From Amycolatopsis orientalis DSM 40040 = KCTC 9412 (lineage in GTDB: Bacteria > Actinomycetota > Actinomycetes > Mycobacteriales > Pseudonocardiaceae), in contig NZ_ASJB01000046.1 in assembly GCF_000478275.1 (NCBI RefSeq), forward strand, positions 133,543 to 197,542: a stretch of DNA of 64,000 nucleotides. The letters are read 5' to 3'. Position numbers and translations under genes: made by a program. Positions 43,191 through 51,780 of this stretch are shown in pieces; the stretch's first letter is position 1; the number at the start of each line of letters is the position of its first letter. A model generated the notes under the pieces. That model saw only the letters and a program-made list of their open reading frames with translations, searched no databases and had not been told where the DNA came from.

Positions 43191-43763
43191 TCAGCCTTCG
43201 GTGGCATGGGTGAGCGCCACCGCCATCGTGTCCTCCTCGGCGGGCCACGTGCCGTAGCGGCGTCGCCAGTACAAGAGCGGGCCCCGCGCCTCGTGCGCCG
43301 CGCCCTGCGTGATCGCGCCGAGCACCACGACGTGATCGCCCGCCTCCACCGTCCGGACGACCTGGCATTCGGCGTGCGCGACGGTGTCCCACGGCAACCA
43401 GGGGAGTCCCGAGCGCGGCTGGGCCTCCCAGGGCACGGAGGCGAACCGGTCGCCGGTGCGGGAGGCGAACAACGCGGAGGTCTCCGCACTGTTGTCGCGG
43501 AGGAAGTTGACCACGAACCCGCCGCGTTCGACCAGGGCGGCGAGTACGGAACTGGCGCGGTGCAGGCAGACCAGCAACAGCGGCGGCTCCTGCGAAACAC
43601 TGCAGGCGGCACTGCACGTGACGCCGACGGGCGCGCCCGCACTGTCCAAAGTGGTCACCACGGTGACGCCGGAGGGGAACGCGCTCATGATCGACCGGAA
43701 GGTCTCCGGATCGACGACCTGTGTGGGAAAAGGGGTTTCCGTCATACCGCCCACGGTGCCCAT
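43191..43763 (-). CDS. flavin reductase (FMN/FAD reductase-like domain)
   Basis: A 190-residue flavin reductase of the two-component monooxygenase kind (FRSIMSAFPSGVTVVTTLDSAGAPVGVTCSAACSVSQEPPLLLVCL, and FVVNFLRDNS). It uses NAD(P)H to supply free reduced flavin. In chlortetracycline clusters a protein of this type (CtcQ) serves the halogenase, and no other flavin reductase is seen here. The start is ambiguous: ATG at 43763 or ATG at 43745, each in frame; the second would remove six residues. The hairpin-rich 43791-44216 segment lies upstream. Confidence 0.9.
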   Translation of the reverse strand: MGTVGGMTETPFPTQVVDPETFRSIMSAFPSGVTVVTTLDSAGAPVGVTCSAACSVSQEPPLLLVCLHRASSVLAALVERGGFVVNFLRDNSAETSALFASRTGDRFASVPWEAQPRSGLPWLPWDTVAHAECQVVRTVEAGDHVVVLGAITQGAAHEARGPLLYWRRRYGTWPAEEDTMAVALTHATEG

Positions 43764-43790
43764 CCGGTTTCGAGGGTGGGTGGTGCGGGT

Positions 43791-44216
43791 CTCGTGAGTG
43801 GTAATGACGGTTATATTGTGAGGTAAGGCAAACGTGGCGTGATCGACTCGATGCCGTGAAGGTCCCCTTGCCTACCCTCAAGGTAGTAAAGGAGGCCTTC
43901 ACTACTTGGCGACCTACGTGGGACTCTCTCACGAGACCGGGGCCGGTCCACAAAGGACGGTTTGCGGCGACTCGGTGTCCGGTTGATGCCTAAAGGCACG
44001 TTCCTGAACGGGGTCGTGAGTGGCAAAGAGCGTTCTAACGCTCCTTGCCACTCACGACCACCTCGCGAAACCGCACAAACGACCCAAGTCGGACACTTGT
44101 CTTCAGAAAAGTGTCTCTCGGGGCCGTGGCCCGGCTTCTGCCAGCCAGTCCGGACGCTCGCCGGGGCACGACATCTTTGCCTTACCCCTCAAATAGCCGT
44201 CATTACCACTCACGAG
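43791..44216. mobile_element. MITE-like element with long terminal inverted repeats
   Basis: A 426-base non-coding segment between two co-directed genes. Its ends are inverted copies of one another, CTCGTGAGTGGTAATGACGG (43791) and its complement ending at 44216, with similarity going on for about 50 bases including GTAAGGCAAA on both sides. Inside is a second complete hairpin (44012-44058) with GTCGTGAGTGGC arms, plus a GTGAAGG-type stem near 43856-43910. No transposase is present and no clear target duplication flanks it. It may be a non-autonomous element, or a hairpin of the dispersed family opened by insertion of others. Confidence 0.5.
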
Positions 44217-44234
44217 AACCAGCGCGGTCCGGTC

Positions 44235-45695
44235 CTACAACGGCGGCCCGAACCAGGTCCGGAGAGCCGCGTCGAGGCCCGCTCCGTCCTCGGCCGGATC
44301 GCCTGCCCAGCAGACGTATCCGTCCGGCCGGACGAGCATCGCCGGCCCCTCGACCTCTCCTTCGACGACCGCCACCCGGTCCTTCCACTTCTCCGCGGAA
44401 GCCCCGGTCAGCACGCCGAGGCCGTCGTGGAAGTACTCGCTGAGCCGCCGGACGCCGTCCGGGGTCCGCACGTCCAGATCGGGCATGCGCGCCCCGGTGA
44501 GGGGATGCTCGCCGGGCAGGTCGTACCGCACGTCGAGCGCCGAGCCGAGGCCGGTGAAGTAGCGGTTGACCTGGTCGATGCGCAGCAGATCGGTGAAGGT
44601 CTCCCGGACGGCGTCGAGGCGGGGATCGGGGTCGAACAGCGCGCACTGGGTCCGGGTGTTGCGCAACACCGTGCGCCCCACCGGATGCCGCTCGGTGTGG
44701 TAACTGTCGAGCAGCGCGCCGTCGCCCCAGCCGTTCACCACCGCCGCGAGTTTCCAGCCGAGGTTCATCGCGTCCTGCAGGCCCATGTTGAGCCCCGGCC
44801 CGCCCGACGGGAAGTGCACGTGGGCGGCGTCGCCCGCGAGCAGGACCCGGCCTTCCCGGTATCGCTCGGCCTGGCGGGAGACGTCGGTCAGGCGCGTGAG
44901 CCACTGGATCCCGGTCAGACCGCAGTCGTGGCCGACGAGTTCGGTGATCGCCGCGCGCATCTCCTCCTCGGTCACCGGCCGGTCGCGATCCGGCCAGACG
45001 TGGTCGTAGCGGAACACCATGGCGCGGTAGACGCCGGGTTCGAACAGCGGCACCGCCGAGAACCACGCCCGCAGATCGCGCCGGATGACGCCGTACGGGC
45101 GCAACGGGCCCATGCCCTCACCCTCGGGCAGCTCGCCCGAGAACTCGGCGTCGGCCATGAGTACGGCCAGCCCCGGTTCCTGTCCGGGGAAAGGGATCCC
45201 GGCCAGTTTGCGGGTCCGGCTGCGGCCACCGTCGCAGCCGACGACGTAGCCCGCCCGCACCCGGTATTCGCCATCGGGCCCGGTGATGGTGGCCGTGACG
45301 CCGTCCTCGTCCTGCGCCAGCGCGGTGAGTTCGTGCCCGCGGCGGATCTCGGTGCCCAGTTCCTCGGCGCGTGCGGTGAGGAGGCGTTCCGTGTCGACCT
45401 GTTTCTGGTACAGGCCATAGGGATGCCGGGTTTCCAGCGATTTGTAGTTCAGTCCGACCGGCAGGCTGGCGAAGTGCCCGCCCGAAAGCAGCGGGGCGCC
45501 CTCCAGGAACCGGTCGTGGATGCCGCGCAGTTCGAGGAGTTCGATGCTGCGGGCGTGGATGCCCAGCGCCTTCGAGAACGGGTAGGGCCGTGCCAGTCGT
45601 TCGACGACCAGCGGGCGGACCCCGGCCAGCCGCAGTTCGGCGGCGAGCATCATTCCGGTCGGCCCGCCGCCGACCACCAGGACGTCGTAGTCCAC
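44235..45695 (-). CDS. FAD monooxygenase (PHBH-type aromatic hydroxylase) 2
   Basis: A 486-residue paralogue of the hydroxylase at 38927. It carries VLVVGGGPTGMMLAAELRLAG, the DG motif VGCDGGRSRTRKLAGIPF, and GRVLLAGDAAHVHFPSGGPGLN. GTG 45695 follows GAGGGAGCGAA. It starts 9 bases after the methyltransferase, so the two are in one unit reading leftward from the 46.8 kb divergent region. One of C-4, C-12a, C-6 or ring hydroxylations is expected; assignment needs biochemical data. Confidence 0.9.
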   Translation of the reverse strand: MDYDVLVVGGGPTGMMLAAELRLAGVRPLVVERLARPYPFSKALGIHARSIELLELRGIHDRFLEGAPLLSGGHFASLPVGLNYKSLETRHPYGLYQKQVDTERLLTARAEELGTEIRRGHELTALAQDEDGVTATITGPDGEYRVRAGYVVGCDGGRSRTRKLAGIPFPGQEPGLAVLMADAEFSGELPEGEGMGPLRPYGVIRRDLRAWFSAVPLFEPGVYRAMVFRYDHVWPDRDRPVTEEEMRAAITELVGHDCGLTGIQWLTRLTDVSRQAERYREGRVLLAGDAAHVHFPSGGPGLNMGLQDAMNLGWKLAAVVNGWGDGALLDSYHTERHPVGRTVLRNTRTQCALFDPDPRLDAVRETFTDLLRIDQVNRYFTGLGSALDVRYDLPGEHPLTGARMPDLDVRTPDGVRRLSEYFHDGLGVLTGASAEKWKDRVAVVEGEVEGPAMLVRPDGYVCWAGDPAEDGAGLDAALRTWFGPPL

Positions 45696-45704
45696 TTCGC
45701 TCCC

Positions 45705-46742
45705 TCAGTTCGGTTTGACCGCGATCACGAAGTGGTCGCGCGTGATGGTGTCGGTCCGGAAGGCGCGTTCGTTCCGGAAACCGGCCGCCGCCAGCCATTC
45801 CCGGCAGTCCTCGACGCTGTACTGCGAGTTGTCGTCGCGGATGATCGCGCTGTTGATGCGCTGCAGCAACGTGTCGAGCCGTTCGTCGGCGCGGTCGATC
45901 ATCGCGTCGTAGACGACGATCGTCCCGCCGGGCGGAAGTGCCGCGTACGCGCGGTCGATCAGGTCGAGCCGCGATTCGGTGGGCCAGTCGGCGAGGACGT
46001 GACCCAGGATCAGGACGTCCACCGCGGGCATCAGCTGGGTGAAGAAGTCGCCGCCGGTGAACTTCACCCGGTCGGCGACGCCGAGATCCTTGAGCAGTTC
46101 GTCCGCCAGCGGCGCCAGTCCCGGCAGGTCGAAGACCTCGCCGGTCAGATGCGGGTGGGCGAGCGCGATCCGCGCCGCGACGTTGCCCCGTGCGCCGCCG
46201 ATGTCGGCGAAGCTGCGATAGCGGCTCCAGTCGATCTCACGGGCGAGCTCGTCGCCGGTGAACCCGTTGTGCGCGTCCATATGCGCCATCACGTGCCGGG
46301 CCTTGTCGAGATCCTGGTACACCGTCGGGTAGGCGGCGGGGCCGAGACCCGCCACCGGGGACGTCGCCTTGCCCTCCCGCAGCGCTTCGGTGAGTTTGCC
46401 CCACGCGTGGTAGTGCATGTTCGCGTGCTGTTTGGCGGTGCCGCCCAGATACGTCGGGGCGCCGGGGACGAGGAACTCCGAGGCCAGGTCACTGTTGCGG
46501 TAGCCGGTACCGTCCCTTTCGAGCAGGCCGAGTTCGCACAGGACGTCCAGGAATTCCGGGAACAGCCGGTGTTTCACGCCGAGCGCGAGACGGACGGATT
46601 CGGCGGTGGCCGGGGCTTCGGCGAGCAGTTCGAACACGCCGAGTTCCACCGCGCTCTGCATCGCCTTCGCCCGGAAATAGGCGGTGTTCAGCTCGATCAC
46701 CGCTCGGGCACGAGCCACGGCGGTCGTGGTTTCTTCGGGCAT
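45705..46742 (-). CDS. SAM-dependent methyltransferase, hydroxyindole O-methyltransferase type 1
   Basis: A 345-residue methyltransferase of the acetylserotonin/polyketide O-MT family. The N-terminal dimerisation helices (RAKAMQSAVELGVFELLAEA) precede a Rossmann SAM site, FADIGGARGNVAARIALAHP, then ILGHVLADW and the GGTIVVYDAMI strand. Family members methylate O, C or N atoms of polyketides; OxyF, the C-6 C-methylase, is of this kind. ATG 46742 is divergent from the KS-alpha gene. It is one of three methyltransferases in the cluster, which would cover C-6, the C-4 amine and an extra O-methyl. Which it does is unknown. Confidence 0.88.
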   Translation of the reverse strand: MPEETTTAVARARAVIELNTAYFRAKAMQSAVELGVFELLAEAPATAESVRLALGVKHRLFPEFLDVLCELGLLERDGTGYRNSDLASEFLVPGAPTYLGGTAKQHANMHYHAWGKLTEALREGKATSPVAGLGPAAYPTVYQDLDKARHVMAHMDAHNGFTGDELAREIDWSRYRSFADIGGARGNVAARIALAHPHLTGEVFDLPGLAPLADELLKDLGVADRVKFTGGDFFTQLMPAVDVLILGHVLADWPTESRLDLIDRAYAALPPGGTIVVYDAMIDRADERLDTLLQRINSAIIRDDNSQYSVEDCREWLAAAGFRNERAFRTDTITRDHFVIAVKPN

Positions 46743-46813
46743 GGAAGCACCTTTCCGCTGGCCGGCGCGGCGGGAACCACGCCGTGGACGGCGTTCACCG
46801 TGACAGCGCCGGT

Positions 46814-46856
46814 TCGTGCGGCCGTCGAGCGCGCCGCGTCCAAGGCGAGTCGAAGC
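46814..46856. promoter_or_regulatory. SARP-like heptads between the KS-alpha and methyltransferase genes
   Basis: TCGTGCG (46814) and TCGAGCG (46825) are 11 bases apart; TCGAAGC follows at 46850, and GCGTCCA at 46836 falls on the same 11-base register. The site lies between the divergent KS-alpha (46914) and methyltransferase (46742) genes. It resembles the stronger case at 35931 but lacks a clear -10 on the expected spacing. Confidence 0.5.
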
Positions 46857-46913
46857 CCGTACGAGCGCGGGCGCGCATCCTCGGCCGGTACCAGCGGCAG
46901 AGAGAGGTGGCGG

Positions 46914-48170
46914 ATGCGGCGAGCGCGACGAGTGGTGGTGACCGGGATCGGGGTGGTGGCCCCGGGCGGGATCGGCACCCGGAACTACTGGGATCTCCTG
47001 ACCGCCGGAAGAACGGCCACCAGGACCATTTCCCTGTTCGACGCCGGCCCTTTCCGGTCGAGGGTGGCCGCGGAATGCGACTTCGACCCGGTGGCGGCCG
47101 GACTGAGCCGTCGTCAGATCCGGGCGTGGGACCGGACGACGCAGTTCGCCGTCGTCGCCGCGCGTGAGGCGCTGGCCGACAGCGGGCTCGACGGCGCGGT
47201 GACGCCCGAACGCACCGGCGTGATGGTCGGTACCGCGTGCGGGATGACGATCAGCCTCGACCGGGAGTACGCGATCGTCAGCGACGAGGGGAGCGGCTGG
47301 CTGGTCGACGACCGGCACGGCGCGCCCTATCTGTACGACTACTTCGTGCCGTCTTCGATGGCGAAGGAGATCGCTTGGGAGACCGACGCGCAGGGCCCGG
47401 TCGGCATCGTCTCCACCGGCTGCACCTCGGGGATCGACGTCCTGATCCACGCGAGTGACCTGATCGCCGACGGCGCGGCCGACGTCATGGTCGCCGGCGC
47501 CTCCGACGCGGCGATCTCCCCGATCACCGTGGCCTGTTTCGACGCGATCAAGGCCACCACGCCGCGCAACGACGATCCGGCGACCGCGTCCCGGCCGTTC
47601 GACCGCACCCGCAACGGGTTCGCCCTCGCCGAGGGGGCGGCACTGCTCGTACTGGAGGAGTACGAACACGCCCGGCGCCGCGGTGCGCACATCTACGCCG
47701 AGATCGCGGGGCACGCGTCCCGCAGCAACGCCTATTCGATGACCGGCCTCCGGCCCGACGGCGTGGAACTCGCCGACGCGATCACTTCGGCCATGGACAT
47801 GGCGCGGCTCGACCCGGCCGCCCTCGACTACGTCAACGCGCACGGTTCCGCGACCAAACAGAACGATCTGCACGAAACGGCGGCGTACAAACGGAGTCTC
47901 GGCCGGCACGCGTACCGCGTGCCGGTCAGTTCGATCAAGTCCATGATCGGGCATTCGCTCGGCGCCGTCTGCGCGCTGGAGGTGGTCGCCTGCGCGCTCG
48001 CCATCGAGCATTCGGTGATCCCGCCGACGGCCAACCTGACCGAGCCCGACCCCGAACTCGATCTCGACTACGTGCCGGTGACCGCTCGCGAGCAGCGGAC
48101 TAACGCGGTGTTGAGCGTGTCGAGCGGCTTCGGCGGCTTCCAGAGCGCGATGGTCCTCACCCGCCCCTGA
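46914..48170 (+). CDS. type II PKS ketosynthase alpha (OxyA-like)
   Basis: The condensing subunit of the minimal PKS, 418 residues. The active site is STGCTSGIDV with the nucleophilic Cys, and histidines at VNAHGSATKQND and SMIGHSLGA complete the triad. The start RRVVVTGIGVVAPGGIG is the family N-terminus. ATG 46914 follows GAGAGAGG. It transfers malonyl units from ACP (33.5 kb) and works as a dimer with the CLF, which is encoded 24 kb away on the opposite strand. The gene stands alone with a perfect 21-bp hairpin after it, between divergent and convergent neighbours, an unusual setting for a KS-alpha. Confidence 0.96.
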   Translation: MRRARRVVVTGIGVVAPGGIGTRNYWDLLTAGRTATRTISLFDAGPFRSRVAAECDFDPVAAGLSRRQIRAWDRTTQFAVVAAREALADSGLDGAVTPERTGVMVGTACGMTISLDREYAIVSDEGSGWLVDDRHGAPYLYDYFVPSSMAKEIAWETDAQGPVGIVSTGCTSGIDVLIHASDLIADGAADVMVAGASDAAISPITVACFDAIKATTPRNDDPATASRPFDRTRNGFALAEGAALLVLEEYEHARRRGAHIYAEIAGHASRSNAYSMTGLRPDGVELADAITSAMDMARLDPAALDYVNAHGSATKQNDLHETAAYKRSLGRHAYRVPVSSIKSMIGHSLGAVCALEVVACALAIEHSVIPPTANLTEPDPELDLDYVPVTAREQRTNAVLSVSSGFGGFQSAMVLTRP

Positions 48171-48203
48171 GCTGAAGGGAACTTTCCCCGCATGCGACGC
48201 GGT

Positions 48204-48246
48204 GAAGGGCGCTTTCCCCGCATCAGATGCGGGGAAAGCGCCCTTC
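48204..48246. terminator. perfect hairpin terminator between KS-alpha and SARP
   Basis: A 21-bp perfect stem (GAAGGGCGCTTTCCCCGCATC and its complement) around a single-base loop, between convergent genes. A partial copy of the left arm lies just before it at about 48175-48190, and the core GCTTTCCCCGCATC occurs also at 10.16 and 10.38 kb. Confidence 0.8.
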
Positions 48247-48257
48247 AGCTCCAGGGG

Positions 48258-49040
48258 TCACGGAAGGGACTGGAGCAGGTGCTCGGCCGAACGCGGGCGC
48301 GCGACGCCGACCAGCACGTCGTGATGCAGCTGGTGCAGGGGCTGTGAGGGCTCGATGCCCAGCTCGCGGTCGAGAGTGCGCTGCAGGCGCTGGTAGGTCT
48401 CGAGCGCGTCCGCCCGCCGCCCGACGGCGTGCAGCGCCACGATGAGCTGTTCGTGCAGCCATTCGTCGTACGGATGCGCGTGGGTCAGGAAGCGCAGCTC
48501 CGGGATCAGTTCGCGATAACGCCCCAGATGCGCGTCGGCAAGTGTCCGCATGCGCAGCGCGCGCATCCTGATCTCGTCGAGATGCGTGATGTAGGGCGTG
48601 AGCACCGGGCCCGCCGGGATGTCCGAAAGCACCGGTCCGCGCCACAAGGCCAGAGCCGCGCGGAGCCGGTCGGCCGCCCGCACCGCGTCACCGGCGACCA
48701 GCGCGGCCCCGCCTTCCTCGGTCAGCCGCTCGAAGACGAACGTGTCGATCTCCGACGGGTCGGCGTGCAGGACGTAGCCGGGAGCGCGGGTGGTGATGAA
48801 CGGACCGGAAAACCTTGACCGGTACCGTTTTCGGAGCTGGTAGATGTAGGTCTGCGCGGTGGTGAGCGCGCTGCGCGGCGGCTGTTCACCCCACAGTTCG
48901 TCGATGATGGCGGACCGGTCGACGACCTGGTTCGCCCGCAGCAGCAATTGGGCCAGTGTCCACCGGATCTTGGTGGCCGAAGGCAGGTCGAGTTCTCCGT
49001 CGAAGTGGACCTCGAGCGGTCCCAGCAAGGTGAAGATCAT
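48258..49040 (-). CDS. SARP-family pathway activator
   Basis: A 260-residue Streptomyces antibiotic regulatory protein. Residues about 1-95 are an OmpR-type winged helix (MIFTLLGPLEVHFDGELDLPSATKIRWTLAQLLLRANQVV, VDRSAIIDELWGEQPPRSALTTAQTYIYQLRKRY), and residues about 100-245 the bacterial transcriptional activation domain (FERLTEEGGAALVAGDAVRAADRLRAALALWRGPVL). It has no ATPase extension, so it is a small pathway-specific type like DnrI or OtcR. It should bind 11-base-spaced TCGANNN repeats; such repeats stand before the GT gene and, less perfectly, in three other divergent regions of this cluster. It is probably the main switch. Confidence 0.94.
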   Translation of the reverse strand: MIFTLLGPLEVHFDGELDLPSATKIRWTLAQLLLRANQVVDRSAIIDELWGEQPPRSALTTAQTYIYQLRKRYRSRFSGPFITTRAPGYVLHADPSEIDTFVFERLTEEGGAALVAGDAVRAADRLRAALALWRGPVLSDIPAGPVLTPYITHLDEIRMRALRMRTLADAHLGRYRELIPELRFLTHAHPYDEWLHEQLIVALHAVGRRADALETYQRLQRTLDRELGIEPSQPLHQLHHDVLVGVARPRSAEHLLQSLP

Positions 49041-49213
49041 GGCTCCTTGCTACCCGCCCCGACCGCGCTTCCGGAAGCGAAATCGCCTTAAGTGGCAGGG
49101 AAAACGGGCTCGCCGACGAGTCCGCATCCGTCCGGGGGAACAGTCCGCCTCAACCCCGGGGTACCCCTCGCGCGGCCCGGCGGCGGGGCATCCGGGAATG
49201 CCCCGCCGCCCGC

Positions 49214-49990
49214 TCAGTCCGCGTCGACGAGCGCGACCGCGCGTGCCCAGCCCGCACCCGCGCCCGCGAGCTTCACCGGCAGGCAGCTGACGGTGAACCC
49301 GGTCGGCGCGGGCAGCGCGGCGAGATTGGCCAGCCGCTCGATCTGGCAGTACTCGCGTTCCCTGCCGAGGAAATGTGACGGCCACAGCACACCGTCGTCC
49401 CCGGTCCGCTGGTACTCGCGGATCATGTGACCGAACGGCGCGTCGAGACTGAACGCGTCGGTGCCGATCACCCGCACGCCCAGGTCGAGCAGGAACGCCG
49501 TGGCCGACCGGTCGAGCCCGGTGAAATCGGTGAAATAGGCCGGGGTACCGGACCGGACGTCCGCACCGGTGCGCAGCAGCACGATCTCGCCGGGACCCGG
49601 GGTGTGCCCGATGTCCGCACAGGCGCGGCGCAGGCGGGCGGCGTCGACCGTGCCGGTGCCCGCGTCGCTGATGTCGAGCAGCACCCCCGGCCCGATGAAC
49701 CATTCGAGCGGTAGTTCGTCGATGTGGCGCGGAGTCCCGTACGACGTCTTCGTGCCGTAGTGCGACGGTGCGTCCACGTGGGTGCCGGTGTGCGTGGTCA
49801 GCGTCATCGTGTCGAGGCTGAGCAACTCGCCGTCGGGCAGCACGGCCGGATCGAAGTCGAGTCCGTGGTTGTCCCGCATGCCTTCGGCCATGTGCGCGGC
49901 GCCTTCGGCCGGGGAAAGCACCTCGTGCACGACGGGGTTCGGTTCCCAGACCTTCGCGTCGACGGGCGTCGAGAGATCGATGATCCGCAC
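49214..49990 (-). CDS. polyketide cyclase, kynurenine formamidase fold (OxyN-like)
   Basis: A 258-residue metal-dependent cyclase. The signature HTGTHVDAPSHYG near residue 67 (H-x-G-T-H-x-D-x-P-x-H) marks the cyclase/kynurenine formamidase family, and GADVRSGTPAYFTDFTGL and VIGTDAFSLDAPFGH follow. OxyN-type members close later rings of tetracyclines after the first aromatase. GTG 49990 has a GGAGG upstream, inside the FAD monooxygenase gene's end, with one base between them, so they are co-transcribed. Formation of the second or third ring is expected. Confidence 0.9.
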   Translation of the reverse strand: MRIIDLSTPVDAKVWEPNPVVHEVLSPAEGAAHMAEGMRDNHGLDFDPAVLPDGELLSLDTMTLTTHTGTHVDAPSHYGTKTSYGTPRHIDELPLEWFIGPGVLLDISDAGTGTVDAARLRRACADIGHTPGPGEIVLLRTGADVRSGTPAYFTDFTGLDRSATAFLLDLGVRVIGTDAFSLDAPFGHMIREYQRTGDDGVLWPSHFLGREREYCQIERLANLAALPAPTGFTVSCLPVKLAGAGAGWARAVALVDAD

Positions 49991-49991
49991 G

Positions 49992-51620
49992 TCAGACCTC
50001 CTCGGTCCGGATGGCTTTCGCCTGCCGCAGGCCGACGTCGCGCAGGACGGTGGTCAGCTCCGCGGTCACCGAACCCTTCGCCGCCAGATGGCCGTCCGGC
50101 CTGATCAGCGCGAACCCGCCGGCCGGGATCCCGACCGTGGTCCGCACCGCGCGGCCGGGGTCGGTGAGCGGTTTCGCCCGGCAGACCGGGACCGGCGCCG
50201 CCGACAGCGTGCGGACCGAGACGCCCGCCCCGTGCCCGTCGATGACGTCGTCGAGCACGGCGGCCACGGCCGCGTCCTGCCCGGCGTCGGCCAGCAGCGT
50301 CCACCGGGGGTCGGTGAGTTCCGCGCCGAGCGCCCGCCAGCCGGGATGCGCGGCGGCCTCCCGCTCCGACCAGGCGACGCGGTGGCCCGGCCGCAGCCCG
50401 GTCCCGTCCCCGGCGGCCAGGCTGAGCGGGCTGCCGGCGTAGTCCAGCGCCAGTCCGGACATGGTGGTCATGATCTTGCGTTCGACCCGCCTTTTCAGCG
50501 GCTTCACCAGGTTCAGGAACCCCAAGCCGAGCGGCAGGGCGACCGGCGCGACGGCGTTGCGCAGGGCGATCAGCGCGGTCGCGGTGCGCGTGGTGCGCAA
50601 CAGCGTCTCGCCGACCGGCGCCCGCTCGTGCTGGTAGCTGTCCAGCAGTTCCTCGCTCGCGTGCCCGCGGATGACGTCGGCGAGCTTCCACGCGAGGTTG
50701 TACGCGTCCTGGACGCCGGTGTTCATACCCTGTCCCGACGCCGGGCTGTGCACGTGCGCCGCGTCGCCCGCGACGAAGCACCGGCCCTCGCGCATCCGGT
50801 CGATCATGCGCTGCTGGATGGTGAACACCGAAACCCACGTCGGCAGCTCCACGCGGACCTCGCGGCCGAGCGCCCGGGTGATCTTGGCCCGGAACCGTTC
50901 GGCGACCTGGCGGGGGTCGGCGGACTGGGCGGTGTCGGCGGTGTCGACCAGCCGCCACTTGCCGGGAGCGGGGAACGGCACCATCAGCACCGTGCCGTCG
51001 TCGCCGTGGATCCAGTGCAGGCTGTCGCGCGGCAGGTCGGCGTCGAGGACGGCGTCGGCGATCAGCCACGTCTCCGTCGACTCGCCCGCCAGCTTCAGCC
51101 CGAGGGCACGGCGGACCGTGCTGTGCCCGCCGTCGGCCCCGATCAGCCACGGGACGACGCACCGCTCTTCCCGGCCGGAGGCGTGCCGCAGCCAACCGGT
51201 CACCTCGTTCGCGTCCTGTTCGAGGCGGGTCAGTTCGACCCCCCATTCGACTTCGACGCCGTGCCCGGCCAGCGCGGTCCGGAGCACCTCCTCGGTGAGG
51301 ACCTGGTCGATCTGCAGGGTGAAGGGGTACCGGGTGGGCAGGTGGTCGTACCCGCTGCCGAACCGGATCATCGCGCGGCCGTTGCGGTGCATGGTGAAAC
51401 CGTCGACACGCTGTCCTCGGCCGAGGATCTCCCCGGCCAGGCCCATCTGTTCGTAGATCTCGAGGGTGCGGGCGTGGGTGGCGGTCGCGCGGCTGGTCAC
51501 CGCGGGGCCGTCGGCGCGGTCGACCACGCGGACCCGCACCCCGCGCCGGGTGAGTTCGAGCGCGGCGGTGAGGCCGACCGGTCCCGCACCGGCCACGAGG
51601 ACGTCTGGGATCTGCTCCAT
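49992..51620 (-). CDS. FAD monooxygenase (PHBH-type aromatic hydroxylase) 3
   Basis: The longest of the three hydroxylases, 542 residues: DVLVAGAGPVGLTAALELTRRG, then IGADGGHSTVRRALGLKLAG (DG motif) and RCFVAGDAAHVHSPASGQGMNTGVQD. Its C-terminal part carries a thioredoxin-like domain. It is co-transcribed with the cyclase, next to the SARP gene, and reads away from the ligase set. OxyL, the bifunctional C-4/C-12a hydroxylase, is of this size class; that match is suggestive only. ATG 51620 is used. Confidence 0.9.
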   Translation of the reverse strand: MEQIPDVLVAGAGPVGLTAALELTRRGVRVRVVDRADGPAVTSRATATHARTLEIYEQMGLAGEILGRGQRVDGFTMHRNGRAMIRFGSGYDHLPTRYPFTLQIDQVLTEEVLRTALAGHGVEVEWGVELTRLEQDANEVTGWLRHASGREERCVVPWLIGADGGHSTVRRALGLKLAGESTETWLIADAVLDADLPRDSLHWIHGDDGTVLMVPFPAPGKWRLVDTADTAQSADPRQVAERFRAKITRALGREVRVELPTWVSVFTIQQRMIDRMREGRCFVAGDAAHVHSPASGQGMNTGVQDAYNLAWKLADVIRGHASEELLDSYQHERAPVGETLLRTTRTATALIALRNAVAPVALPLGLGFLNLVKPLKRRVERKIMTTMSGLALDYAGSPLSLAAGDGTGLRPGHRVAWSEREAAAHPGWRALGAELTDPRWTLLADAGQDAAVAAVLDDVIDGHGAGVSVRTLSAAPVPVCRAKPLTDPGRAVRTTVGIPAGGFALIRPDGHLAAKGSVTAELTTVLRDVGLRQAKAIRTEEV

Positions 51621-51670
51621 CAGCGGTTCACTCCTTCTCCGGGCAACCACGGGAGAGTCCAAGGCCGGCT

Positions 51671-51722
51671 TCGATTCCCGGACGCCGCTCGTTCGAGCAG
51701 CGGCTCGGCGGTCACTCGAACC
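51671..51722. promoter_or_regulatory. SARP-like heptads between the FAD monooxygenase and acyl-CoA ligase genes
   Basis: TCGATTC (51671), TCGAGCA (51693) and TCGAACC (51716) are spaced 22 and 23 bases, that is two helical turns each. They lie between the divergent genes at 51620 and 51781. Complementary TCGAGTG and TCGAACG repeats read the other way. No good -10 was found at 8 bases. Confidence 0.5.
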
Positions 51723-51780
51723 GCGGCCGAACGCCTTGCCGCACCGTCGATCCGACCAAGTCCGGAAAGGAGCCGACTCG

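Noticed and set aside
43962..46913. A long in-frame extension upstream of KS-alpha
   Set aside because: It is antisense to a FAD monooxygenase and a methyltransferase. KS-alpha has its own ATG at 46914 with GAGAGAGG before it.
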